A DNA stretch of 12,347 nt, taken from positions 1-12,347 of the forward strand of contig CAKTWE010000051.1 of assembly GCA_934630385.1 (NCBI GenBank), in the 5' to 3' direction. This stretch comes from an uncultured Collinsella sp. Its GTDB lineage: Bacteria; Actinomycetota; Coriobacteriia; Coriobacteriales; Coriobacteriaceae. The stretch's first letter is position 1, and every line of letters starts with the position of its first letter. The notes under the pieces are model-generated. The model did not search any database and had not been told where the DNA came from. It saw nothing but the letters and a program-made list of their open reading frames with translations. Shown here in pieces: positions 1 to 6,879 of the stretch. Position numbers and translations under genes: made by a program.

Positions 1-1356
<1,356 letters not shown>

Positions 1357-1379
1357 TTGGTTCCGCCGTTCTAACGACC

Positions 1380-1420
1380 AAGGCCCGGCTCCGCGTCATC
1401 AGACGGAGCCGGGCCTTTTT
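1380..1420 (+). terminator. Rho-independent terminator of glmS
   Basis: A perfect 13-bp GC-rich stem pairs AGGCCCGGCTCCG (1381-1393) with its complement (1404-1416) around a 10-base loop, and an A-T pair extends it at 1380/1417. A run of five T (1416-1420) follows directly. It lies 24 bases after the glmS stop. Confidence 0.93.
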
Positions 1421-1430
1421 GTACGGAGAA

Positions 1431-1465
1431 ACCACCACAAAGGTGCCTGTCCCCTTTGTGGTGGT
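1431..1465. repeat. Intergenic palindromic repeat (REP-like), copy 1
   Basis: Perfect 13-bp inverted repeat: ACCACCACAAAGG (1431-1443) pairs with 1453-1465 around the 9-base loop TGCCTGTCC, followed by TTTT. Read on the minus strand, its core ACAAAGGGGACAGGCACCT resembles the hairpin at 11125-11147. It sits between the ends of the convergent genes glmS and gntR and could act as a terminator for both, but the glmS terminator just upstream makes that redundant. I read it as a dispersed extragenic palindrome. Confidence 0.75.
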
Positions 1466-1474
1466 TTTGGCAGG

Positions 1475-2206
1475 TTAGCGGAGCTTGCTGGTCTCGAAGT
1501 ACTCGGGGAACTGGTCCAGAACCTCGGTTTGGTTGCGGAACATCATGTGCAGGTGCTTGCTGACCAAAAAGCTCGCTTCGATGGGGTCGCGACCGGCGAT
1601 AGCGCGGCGAATCTGCTTGTGCTCGTTCACGATGTCCTGATTGTCGAGAACCTGCGTGGCGGCGCGCAGCCAGCGGAAGCGCTCCAGGTCGGCATTGGTC
1701 TCCTCGAGCCACGACCACACGGTGCTGCGGCATGCGATGCTAAAAATCATGTGATGCATGAGGTTGTCGCTCAAAAAGAAGCCGATGCGATCCTCTTCGG
1801 CCATGGCCTTTTCCTGCAGCGCGATGGCGCGGTCGAGCTGCTCGATGCCGGCCGACGTGGCGCGCGCACAGCACTCCACGATCACCTGCTTTTCCAGATG
1901 CTCGCGGATGTAACAGGCACTCTCGGCAAGGGTGAGGTTGATGGGTGAGACGTAGGTGCCGCTCTGGGGCACGGTGCGCACCAGGCCTTCCTGCGCCAAG
2001 CGAACCAAAGCCTCGCGCACGGGCGTGCGACCCATGTCCAGGTCATCGCAAAGCTGCTTGACGCCCAGCTTTTCGCCCGGCTTATAGTCCAGGTAGACGA
2101 TTTTGCGTCGAATGGTGTGGTAGGACTGGTCCTGTAGGCTCGTTTCCTGCTCGCCGACGTGCATCGATTCTTCCATAGCGCCTCGCAACTGTTCTATCAA
2201 ACTCAT
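1475..2206 (-). CDS. GntR family transcriptional regulator, FadR (FCD) subfamily
   Basis: Likely a DNA-binding regulator that responds to a small carboxylate-type ligand. The winged helix-turn-helix spans about residues 28-88 (SYHTIRRKIVYLDYKPGEKL, then LCDDLDMGRTPVREALVRLA and the wing GLVRTVPQSGTYVSP). This is the classic GntR sequence with the TPVREAL recognition helix. An all-helical FCD domain follows (about 95-225). Its expected metal ligands are present: D147 and H151 (DxxxH), H196 (EHKQI) and H218. The length of 243 is normal. The start is uncertain. ATG at 2206 has no clear ribosome site, whereas ATG at 2176 (residue 11) has GAGG four bases upstream and would leave a longer leader after the CATAAT -10 candidate (2225-2220). 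The gene is divergent from the YeiH-like transporter 163 bases away, so that gene is a natural target. The ligand is unknown. Confidence 0.9.
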   Translation of the reverse strand: MSLIEQLRGAMEESMHVGEQETSLQDQSYHTIRRKIVYLDYKPGEKLGVKQLCDDLDMGRTPVREALVRLAQEGLVRTVPQSGTYVSPINLTLAESACYIREHLEKQVIVECCARATSAGIEQLDRAIALQEKAMAEEDRIGFFLSDNLMHHMIFSIACRSTVWSWLEETNADLERFRWLRAATQVLDNQDIVNEHKQIRRAIAGRDPIEASFLVSKHLHMMFRNQTEVLDQFPEYFETSKLR

Positions 2207-2369
2207 ATGTCAGTTGTTAATTATGCCGCGAATCAGCTCTCCGCGGAGGGCAATTCGGCTGTCGCCCGAGAACTATTGCGGCATCTTAGTCTGTATTTGC
2301 GCAAGGCTATGCCCAATGTTGCCGTATCATAAGCCGTCGCAAACGTGAAAGAGAAAGAAGGAATCCCAT
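2207..2369. promoter_or_regulatory. Divergent control region between gntR and the YeiH-like gene
   Basis: It contains a perfect 10-bp palindrome CTCCGCGGAG (2239-2248) and a 7-bp inverted repeat ATGCCGC (2223-2229) / GCGGCAT (2278-2284) flanking it. A minus-strand -10 candidate CATAAT (2225-2220) would place its -35 over the palindrome. A plus-strand -10 candidate TATCAT (2325-2330) has no good -35 at normal spacing. No canonical FadR-type TGGTnnnACCA box is obvious. The operator assignment is inference. Confidence 0.4.
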
Positions 2370-3404
2370 ATGCAACTGGCGAATACCGTACGCGAGCGCT
2401 GGAAGGGCGTTTTGTTCTGCCTGATCATCGCTATCCCCGCAACGCTGCTCGGCAAACAGATTGAGGTGGTCGGCGGGCCGGTATTCGCCATCCTCTTCGG
2501 CATGCTTCTGGCGCTCGTCTTTCCCAAGAATCATCGCGAACAGCTCGCCGCCGGCGTTACCTATACGTCCAAAAAAGTCTTGCAGTACGCGGTTATCCTG
2601 CTTGGCTTTGGCATGAACCTCTCCCAGATTCTGTCCAAGGGCGCCCAGTCGCTACCGATTATCGTGGCGACAATCTCGACCTCGCTTGTCATCGCCTTTG
2701 TGCTCTGCCGCGTTATGAACGTGCCGAGCAAGATCGCGACGCTTGTGGGCGTGGGCTCGTCGATTTGCGGCGGTTCTGCCATCGCCGCGACCGCGCCCGT
2801 CATCGATGCCGACGATCGCGAGATTGCCCAGGCTATTTCGGTCATCTTCCTGTTTAACGTTATCGCGGCGCTCGTGTTTCCGACGCTCGGCGGTATGCTC
2901 GGGCTGACCAACGAGGGCTTTGGCCTGTTTGCCGGCACCGCCATCAACGACACCTCGTCCGTAACGGCTGCGGCGAGCGCTTGGGACAGCATGCATCCCG
3001 GCGCCAATGTGCTCGAGAGCGCTACGGTGGTCAAGCTCACCAGGACGCTGGCCATTATTCCCATCACGTTGGTCCTCGCATGCTGGCAGATGCATCTGGC
3101 GCGCAAGGCCGGCGGCGACGCCAAAAGCACGTTCTCGCTTAAACGCGCGTTTCCCATGTTTGTGCTGTTCTTTGTGCTGGCGAGCGTAATCACCACGGTG
3201 CTTCAGCTTCCCGTGTCCATCACGGCGCCCATCAAGGAGCTGTCGAAGTTCTTTATCGTGATGGCCATGGCGGCTATTGGCTTTAATACCGATATCGTCG
3301 AGCTGGTCAAAAAGGGCGGCAAGCCCATCGCATTGGGCTTTTGCTGCTGGATTGGCATTGCGTGCATGAGTTTGGGAATGCAGCACGTGCTGGGAATCTG
3401 GTAG
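2370..3404 (+). CDS. YeiH/UPF0324 family putative sulfate exporter
   Basis: Integral membrane protein of the YeiH (UPF0324, putative sulfate exporter) family, 344 residues, the family's usual length. About ten hydrophobic helices run the whole length. Hallmark segments are present: GVGSSICGGSAIAATAPVI (127-145), GTAINDTSSVTAA (189-201), KLTR (222-225) and AAIGFNTDI (301-309) in the last third. ATG at 2370 is chosen because AAGGA (2358-2362) lies seven bases upstream. The name putative sulfate exporter comes from the family; the substrate is not established for most members. In enterobacteria yeiH sits beside a LysR-type regulator, while here a divergent GntR/FCD regulator takes that place, which suggests control by a carboxylate-like signal. 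The family call is secure, the substrate is not. Confidence 0.92.
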   Translation: MQLANTVRERWKGVLFCLIIAIPATLLGKQIEVVGGPVFAILFGMLLALVFPKNHREQLAAGVTYTSKKVLQYAVILLGFGMNLSQILSKGAQSLPIIVATISTSLVIAFVLCRVMNVPSKIATLVGVGSSICGGSAIAATAPVIDADDREIAQAISVIFLFNVIAALVFPTLGGMLGLTNEGFGLFAGTAINDTSSVTAAASAWDSMHPGANVLESATVVKLTRTLAIIPITLVLACWQMHLARKAGGDAKSTFSLKRAFPMFVLFFVLASVITTVLQLPVSITAPIKELSKFFIVMAMAAIGFNTDIVELVKKGGKPIALGFCCWIGIACMSLGMQHVLGIW

Positions 3405-3456
3405 AGAAGTAGCTTATTTTCGTGCTAGTTGCTGGTGAGCGCATGCTTGCGGTGGA

Positions 3457-3545
3457 GCGATAGGAGCTCTTGCGGGTATGGCTTGTCCGCAGGTTAATAG
3501 GTCCCGAAGAGCTCTTATCGCCCCGCCAGGATGGCGATGCGGGGC
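3457..3545. other. Unexplained structured intergenic element (two adjacent hairpins)
   Basis: A 15-bp inverted repeat with 14 matches pairs 3457-3471 with 3507-3521. The arms contain GAGCTCTT and AAGAGCTC. The stem can extend by CGGG (3473-3476) / CCCG (3503-3506). That extension competes with an inner hairpin TGCGG (3471-3475) / CCGCA (3487-3491). A second hairpin GCCCCGC (3520-3526) / GCGGGGC (3539-3545) follows at once, with an alternative inner pairing CGCC/GGCG. No T-run follows, so it is not a standard terminator. It matches no RNA family that I recognise. Confidence 0.5.
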
Positions 3546-3555
3546 AATTCATATA

Positions 3556-3619
3556 TTCGCAAGAAGGCGCCGCTGGCCCTATAGTGTTTGGTGAACATTA
3601 TCGTTCAATTTTGAAACAC
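3556..3619 (+). promoter_or_regulatory. Candidate promoter with nested dyad operator for the Fis-type regulator gene
   Basis: TTCGCA (3556-3561) and TATAGT (3580-3585) are spaced by 18 bases. Immediately downstream, over the expected start site, are nested inverted repeats: GTGTTT (3584-3589) / AAACAC (3614-3619) and TGAAC (3592-3596) / GTTCA (3603-3607). A further TTCAATTTTGAA dyad covers 3604-3615. The position suggests repression, plausibly by the downstream gene product itself. Confidence 0.45.
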
Positions 3620-3669
3620 TTGAGATGCCAAGCCACAGATAAGGGTCGTGGCTGGAGACGGGGCGAACC

Positions 3670-4887
3670 ATGGACAGCAATGTCAAGCTGCAGATTCTGA
3701 TCGAGGCATTGTCCGCAGCCGGAGCATCGGCGCTGGCAATCGACGAGCGCGGTGGCGTTGTAATCTCGACTATGAGCGACGCTTCGCTCGAGCAGGATGT
3801 CGCCGCTTTTGTTTCCGAGCGTCTCGCTCGCGTGGGCGATGGAGCGCGCCTGGTAATGGGCCGCGAGGGCATGCGGTTGAGCTTGACGGTGCGCCCGACG
3901 GCCCAGGAGCACGGGGCGCTTTGGGTGGTCGTGGCGCATGAGGTGCGCGCCGCCGCGGCGCATGCGGGCATCGAGTGGCTCAATGCCGACGAGGTCGAGG
4001 CTCGTTACGAGTCGAGCACGTACGGCATCGTCGAAGACGCGGCGGCGGTCGCTGCTCCCGTACGGGAGAGCTACGCGCGCGGGGTACCCCTTATGCTCGA
4101 GGGCGAGCTGGGTGCGGGGCAGGATCAGATTGCAAAACGTTTGTACCTGGATGGACCCTATGCCGATCAGCCCTTTGTGTCCGTTGTACTCGATGAGCTT
4201 ACGGATCGCGGTTGGCGCCATCTGCTCAAAAGTTCCGAATCGCCGCTATTCCAAACGGGGCTGACACTTTGCATAGGCGGCTGGCATGCTGTTGGCCCCC
4301 AACGCCTGCGCGAGCTCGTGTCCGCAATGATCGACACGGCGCTCGCAACTCGTTGCCATGTGGTGTTGACGGCAAACGATATGCCGGGCGGCGGCGAAAG
4401 CGATCAGGCTGCTTTTGTAACCGAACGTCTGGCCTGTGCGGTGAGTGTGGCGCCGGCGATTGCCGAGCAGGGCGGCGCGTCGGAAAAGGTTGCACGCTAT
4501 CTGGAGTATCTGGCAGATATGTTTGAGACGGCAACACCTGCCTTGTCGTTCGCGGCGGCAAAGACACTCGATGCCTATCGATGGCCCCGTAACTATCTAC
4601 AGCTGCGCGAGGTTTCGGAACGACTTTATATATTAGTGGGGACGGGCACGGCCGAGCGGGCGGTGGCAGAAGAGGTACTTGCCCAGGAGGACGTTATCAA
4701 GACCGCGACCTTTGGTGCCCCGACGCTCGAAAGCGATTTGTATATCTTGCGGCCTCTGGTCGATACCGAGCGTGATATCGCGCGGTTGGTCGTAGGCCAC
4801 CTTCACGGCAACAGGACCCGTGCTGCCGAAGTACTAGGCATAAGCCGTACGACCCTGTGGCGCCTGCTGAAGGACGACGACCGTTAA
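3670..4887 (+). CDS. Fis-type HTH regulator with degenerate sigma-54-activator AAA+ domain
   Basis: Likely DNA-binding regulator, 405 residues. Residues 1-100 form an unassigned sensor-like region. Residues about 130-325 follow the layout of a sigma-54 activator AAA+ domain but without its catalytic residues. The Walker A position reads GELGAGQDQIAKRL (145-158), with Gln151 where Lys is required. The Walker B position reads LTLCIGGW (198-205), with Gly-Gly where Asp-Glu is expected. No GAFTGA loop is present. WPRNYLQLREVSERL (305-319) matches the WPGNVRELxN sensor II region. The C-terminus GNRTRAAEVLGISRTTLWRLL (380-400) is a Fis-type helix-turn-helix. It should therefore bind DNA but neither hydrolyse ATP nor remodel sigma-54 polymerase, as in TyrR-like regulators. 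GGAGA lies 11 bases before the ATG. The target is unknown; its own promoter and the next gene are candidates. Confidence 0.82.
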   Translation: MDSNVKLQILIEALSAAGASALAIDERGGVVISTMSDASLEQDVAAFVSERLARVGDGARLVMGREGMRLSLTVRPTAQEHGALWVVVAHEVRAAAAHAGIEWLNADEVEARYESSTYGIVEDAAAVAAPVRESYARGVPLMLEGELGAGQDQIAKRLYLDGPYADQPFVSVVLDELTDRGWRHLLKSSESPLFQTGLTLCIGGWHAVGPQRLRELVSAMIDTALATRCHVVLTANDMPGGGESDQAAFVTERLACAVSVAPAIAEQGGASEKVARYLEYLADMFETATPALSFAAAKTLDAYRWPRNYLQLREVSERLYILVGTGTAERAVAEEVLAQEDVIKTATFGAPTLESDLYILRPLVDTERDIARLVVGHLHGNRTRAAEVLGISRTTLWRLLKDDDR

Positions 4888-4898
4888 GCGAGGTGCCC

Positions 4899-4927
4899 GT
4901 GACCGCGTGCGGTACGTGTGCTACAGT
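4899..4927 (+). promoter_or_regulatory. Candidate extended -10 promoter
   Basis: GTGACC (4899-4904), a 17-base spacer and TACAGT (4922-4927). TGC directly before TACAGT gives an extended -10 (TGn). The predicted start near 4934 leaves a leader of about 38 bases to the ATG at 4972 and rules out the upstream GTG at 4918 as the start for this transcript. Confidence 0.55.
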
Positions 4928-4971
4928 CCAAAGCAGCATTGTTTCGATTCTGTTACGGCGTGCGGGGGCGT

Positions 4972-5547
4972 ATGGCGGAGACTTCAAAAACAAATCGGGC
5001 TCGAAAGCCCGCGGCGCCGGCCAACCGCCGCACGACTTCGCGGACGTGGGGCAAAAGCGCCTCGGGCTTCGACGGCTCGTTCAAACGCACTAAATATGGC
5101 TATCCTTCGGCAAGCGCTCGCTTGGCCATGCAGGCCGAATCGTCGCTGCGGGGCCGTAAGCGTGTGGTGGGGTCAAAGCTCAAGCACGATGGAACGCTTG
5201 GCTACATTAGCCGCGGGGCGGCTCGCCGCAGTGGGCTCAATTCTGCTGGCTGGCATCGTTATGTGCCGATCGTGGTCGTTGCCGCGATAATCGTCATCGC
5301 GCTCGCGGCGCTTGGTTACGCCGGCGGCGGGGCCAATCTGGACGCAATGTTTAAGTCGCCCGAGCTCGCGCATGCAGGCACAGAAGTTGTCGAGGGCGTT
5401 CAGACCCAGACGGGCGTCGCGCCCCAGCGCGGTATCGTTGCGGCTGCCTCCACCATCGCCGATGCGCAAAAGGACGAGGACGAACAAGACGACGGCGCCG
5501 AAACGGCTCACACGAACGAAACGACGACAACTCCATCGGCAAGATAA
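4972..5547 (+). CDS. Hypothetical single-pass membrane protein, basic N-terminus and acidic tail
   Basis: No family recognised. 191 residues from ATG 4972. The reading frame is open back to a GTG at 4918, but that codon lies inside a promoter-like sequence, and GGGGG just before 4972 can serve as ribosome site. Residues 1-96 are strongly basic and rich in Arg, Lys, Ala and Ser (TSKTNRARK, SLRGRKRVVGSKLK). One hydrophobic helix follows at about 97-117 (YVPIVVVAAIIVIALAALGY). The tail of about 74 residues is acidic and Thr-rich (DAQKDEDEQDDG, ending TTTTPSAR). By the positive-inside rule the basic half should be cytoplasmic and the tail outside, giving a bitopic protein without a cleavable signal peptide. 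It starts 84 bases after the Fis-type regulator. A role cannot be inferred from sequence. Codon use and composition match the neighbours. Confidence 0.72.
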   Translation: MAETSKTNRARKPAAPANRRTTSRTWGKSASGFDGSFKRTKYGYPSASARLAMQAESSLRGRKRVVGSKLKHDGTLGYISRGAARRSGLNSAGWHRYVPIVVVAAIIVIALAALGYAGGGANLDAMFKSPELAHAGTEVVEGVQTQTGVAPQRGIVAAASTIADAQKDEDEQDDGAETAHTNETTTTPSAR

Positions 5548-5560
5548 GTTGCGAGTGGTG

Positions 5561-5605
5561 CCCGCGCAGCGTCAGCGGGTCCGCCGTTCGTTAGAACGGC
5601 GGAAC
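5561..5605. repeat. Hairpins between convergent genes, including an 18-base dispersed repeat
   Basis: TCCGCCGTTC (5580-5589) pairs perfectly with GAACGGCGGA (5594-5603) around GTTA. A smaller CCCGC (5561-5565) / GCGGG (5575-5579) stem lies just before it. There is no T-run on either strand, so termination would be weak or factor-dependent. The minus-strand 18-mer GTTCCGCCGTTCTAACGA (5605-5588) occurs identically on the plus strand at 1360-1377, right after glmS. Confidence 0.6.
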
Positions 5606-5608
5606 TAA

Positions 5609-6130
5609 TTACCCAACGTACACCACATTGTCGCGGCGCGGCTTTGCCTCGGGAAGCGCGCTCTCGGCATAGCCCAGAATGCAGTGACCGACGCCGCGCA
5701 GGCTTCCGTCGGCGGGCAGACCCCAGCTGGTCAGCAGTTCCAAGCCCTCGGGCGAGTCGAAGACCTCGTGTGCGCGGTGGATCCAACACGAATCGACACC
5801 CAGCGCATAAGCCGCGTTGAGCAGGTTGCCCATGGCAAGCGAGCCGTCTTCCAGATGCGTGGGCACGCTGCGGTCGACGAGCACTGCCACAACGGTCTTG
5901 GCCCCGTAGAAGGGATCGCCATCGCTGCCCATAACCTGGGCGTTGAGCTGCGAGAGGCGCTCGACAGTCGCGGGGTCGGTGACGGCGACAAAGGTCACCG
6001 GCTGGCGTCCCATGCCGCTGGGCGCGTACTGGCCTGCCTCGATAATGCGTGCGAGCTTTTCGGCTTCGACGGGGCGATCGCTATAGTTACGGCAGCTGCG
6101 GCGGTGGATGAGCGCTTCGATGGTCTCCAT
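5609..6130 (-). CDS. Nitroreductase family protein (FMN-dependent)
   Basis: A flavin enzyme of the nitroreductase fold that reduces nitro compounds, quinones or similar acceptors with NAD(P)H; acts as a cytoplasmic homodimer. 173 residues, typical of the short anaerobe-type members. FMN-binding landmarks are present: RRSCRNYSDRPV at 10-21 (phosphate-contacting Arg/Ser), APSGMGRQPVTFVAV at 36-50, DGSLAMGNLLNAAYALG at 96-112 and GVGHCILGYAE at 146-156. No Fe-S cluster motif is attached. The frame stays open far upstream, but ATG at 6130 is chosen because AGGAG lies five bases before it on the minus strand and the family motif begins ten residues later. It converges on the membrane protein gene and diverges from the small gene at 6425. 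Its natural substrate cannot be read from sequence. Confidence 0.92.
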   Translation of the reverse strand: METIEALIHRRSCRNYSDRPVEAEKLARIIEAGQYAPSGMGRQPVTFVAVTDPATVERLSQLNAQVMGSDGDPFYGAKTVVAVLVDRSVPTHLEDGSLAMGNLLNAAYALGVDSCWIHRAHEVFDSPEGLELLTSWGLPADGSLRGVGHCILGYAESALPEAKPRRDNVVYVG

Positions 6131-6264
6131 GGGTTCTCCTAGCGATGACGTTGCAGATGCTCCGTTCTTACCCGTCGTTCCGTAGCCGTAATCGCGCAGA
6201 GGGCCCCAAACAGCAATAGCCACCAATCGGAAAAGTTGGCTTGCATAAAACTGGGCCAGAATGT

Positions 6265-6386
6265 GATAAACCAGTGGGATGGTTAAACGTTTTATCCCGT
6301 CTACCCTGCGGTTTTTTACCACTTGCCTAAATGATGCCCGCATAACTTCTGATAAAGGTTTTACTAAAGGAGTACCAACGTTTATC
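6265..6386. promoter_or_regulatory. Paired inverted GATAAA motifs in a divergent intergenic region
   Basis: GATAAA occurs at 6265-6270 (+), 6291-6296 (-), 6351-6356 (+) and 6381-6386 (-), giving two inverted pairs. The second pair extends to TGATAAA / TTTATCA. The first pair surrounds a dyad GGGAT (6276-6280) / ATCCC (6294-6298) with AAACGTTT (6285-6292) inside it. The whole gap 6131-6424 (294 bases, AT-richer than its surroundings) holds no gene. No confident -35/-10 pair was found for either flanking gene. Confidence 0.35.
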
Positions 6387-6424
6387 AACGCGCCGTGGTG
6401 GCGCCGAGCCAGGAGGTAACTATC

Positions 6425-6715
6425 ATGTTCCAGGCTGGAGATGTCGTCGAGACCGATTTCGAAGGATTTCTGAAGCTGCTGCGTTCCAAGACGCGCGCTT
6501 TCGTGTCGATCAACGATCACGAGTACTACATCACGCACACCGATGGCTATTGGCGTGTTCAGGATTGCGAGGCCCTCAACGATAAGGGCCACTTTACTGA
6601 CTGCTCCGAGCTGGTCAACACGGTCTGCGAGGTCGTCGAGCTGCCTTGGATCTGCGGTAAGAGCCTGCACGACAGCTTCTCGGGCGCTACGGTCTACGAG
6701 GCCGTCGCCGCCTAG
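6425..6715 (+). CDS. Small protein of unknown function (96 aa)
   Basis: No family recognised. ATG at 6425 is chosen because a near-perfect AGGAGG (6411-6416) lies eight bases upstream; an in-frame GTG at 6395 has no comparable site. The protein is acidic and soluble, with no signal peptide or membrane helix. Visible features are an aromatic patch (HEYYITHTDGYWRV, 32-45), four Cys (48, 60, 68, 77) too widely spaced for a simple zinc knuckle, and PWICGK near 74-79. A compact mixed alpha/beta domain is plausible. It is monocistronic: its own long upstream region and a strong terminator 27 bases after the stop isolate it from neighbours. The strong ribosome site and terminator suggest it is well expressed. 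The gene is well supported; any function would be a guess. Confidence 0.82.
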   Translation: MFQAGDVVETDFEGFLKLLRSKTRAFVSINDHEYYITHTDGYWRVQDCEALNDKGHFTDCSELVNTVCEVVELPWICGKSLHDSFSGATVYEAVAA

Positions 6716-6741
6716 CAGCAAATAATCGATTTCCTCTCATG

Positions 6742-6778
6742 ACCGCCGGCGCTGCCCCCGCGCCGGTGGTCTTTTTTG
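6742..6778 (+). terminator. Rho-independent terminator of the small gene
   Basis: A 12-bp stem pairs GACCGCCGGCGC (6742-6753) with GCGCCGGTGGTC (6761-6772), with one G-U pair and a 7-base loop. Six T follow (6773-6778). It isolates the small gene from the MarR operon. Confidence 0.94.
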
Positions 6779-6817
6779 TCGATATGTTGTATAGCCTGTG
6801 CGCTGCGAACGAAGCCC

Positions 6818-6846
6818 TTGACGATAGTCAAAACTCGGACTAATCT
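6818..6846 (+). promoter_or_regulatory. Promoter of the marR-ABC operon
   Basis: TTGACG (6818-6823), a 17-base spacer and TAATCT (6841-6846). The -35 matches the consensus at five of six positions and the spacing is ideal. The expected start is near 6853. Operator 1 fills the spacer and operator 2 lies just past the start. Confidence 0.75.
6825..6842. promoter_or_regulatory. MarR operator 1
   Basis: TAGTCAAAACTCGGACTA, an imperfect palindrome with TAGTC/GACTA ends, lying between -35 and -10. It differs from operator 2 at one position of 18. Confidence 0.7.
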
Positions 6847-6857
6847 GAAACTTCAAT

Positions 6858-6875
6858 TAGTCAAAATTCGGACTA
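6858..6875. promoter_or_regulatory. MarR operator 2
   Basis: TAGTCAAAATTCGGACTA, the second copy, starting 33 bp after operator 1 (about three helical turns). The outer arms of the pair, CGATAGTC (6822-6829) and GACTATCG (6871-6878), and the inner arms GACTAAT (6838-6844) and ATTAGTC (6856-6862), also pair. The two sites together form one larger dyad centred near 6850. Confidence 0.7.
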
Positions 6876-6879
6876 TCGA

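Noticed and set aside
2652..3386. Long minus-strand frames opposite the YeiH-like gene.
   Set aside because: Composition (Arg/His-rich, no domain) is typical of antisense reading of GC-rich coding DNA.
3457..3545. The structured element was considered as SRP RNA, 6S RNA, a tRNA, a T-box or a known riboswitch.
   Set aside because: The SRP GGTCAGGTCCGGAAGGAAGC core, tRNA T- and D-arm consensus, T-box GGTGG-type sequence and other riboswitch cores that I know are absent.
3670..4887. Annotation as a working sigma-54 activator (for example PrpR-like).
   Set aside because: Key ATPase residues and the GAFTGA loop are missing, and no -24/-12 promoter is evident nearby.
4918..4971. Longer form of the single-pass membrane protein starting at GTG 4918.
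   Set aside because: The GTG lies inside the extended -10 promoter candidate, so it would not be on the predicted transcript, and it has no ribosome site.
6131..6721. The nitroreductase frame stays open about 590 bases upstream, which would give a 370-residue protein.
   Set aside because: The upstream part has no family similarity, runs antisense through the small gene at 6425-6715, and the family start at 6130 has a good ribosome site.
6825..6875. The two 18-bp repeats were considered as the start of a CRISPR array.
   Set aside because: There are only two copies, each palindromic, with a 15-base gap, sitting on a promoter in front of a MarR gene. Operators explain them better.
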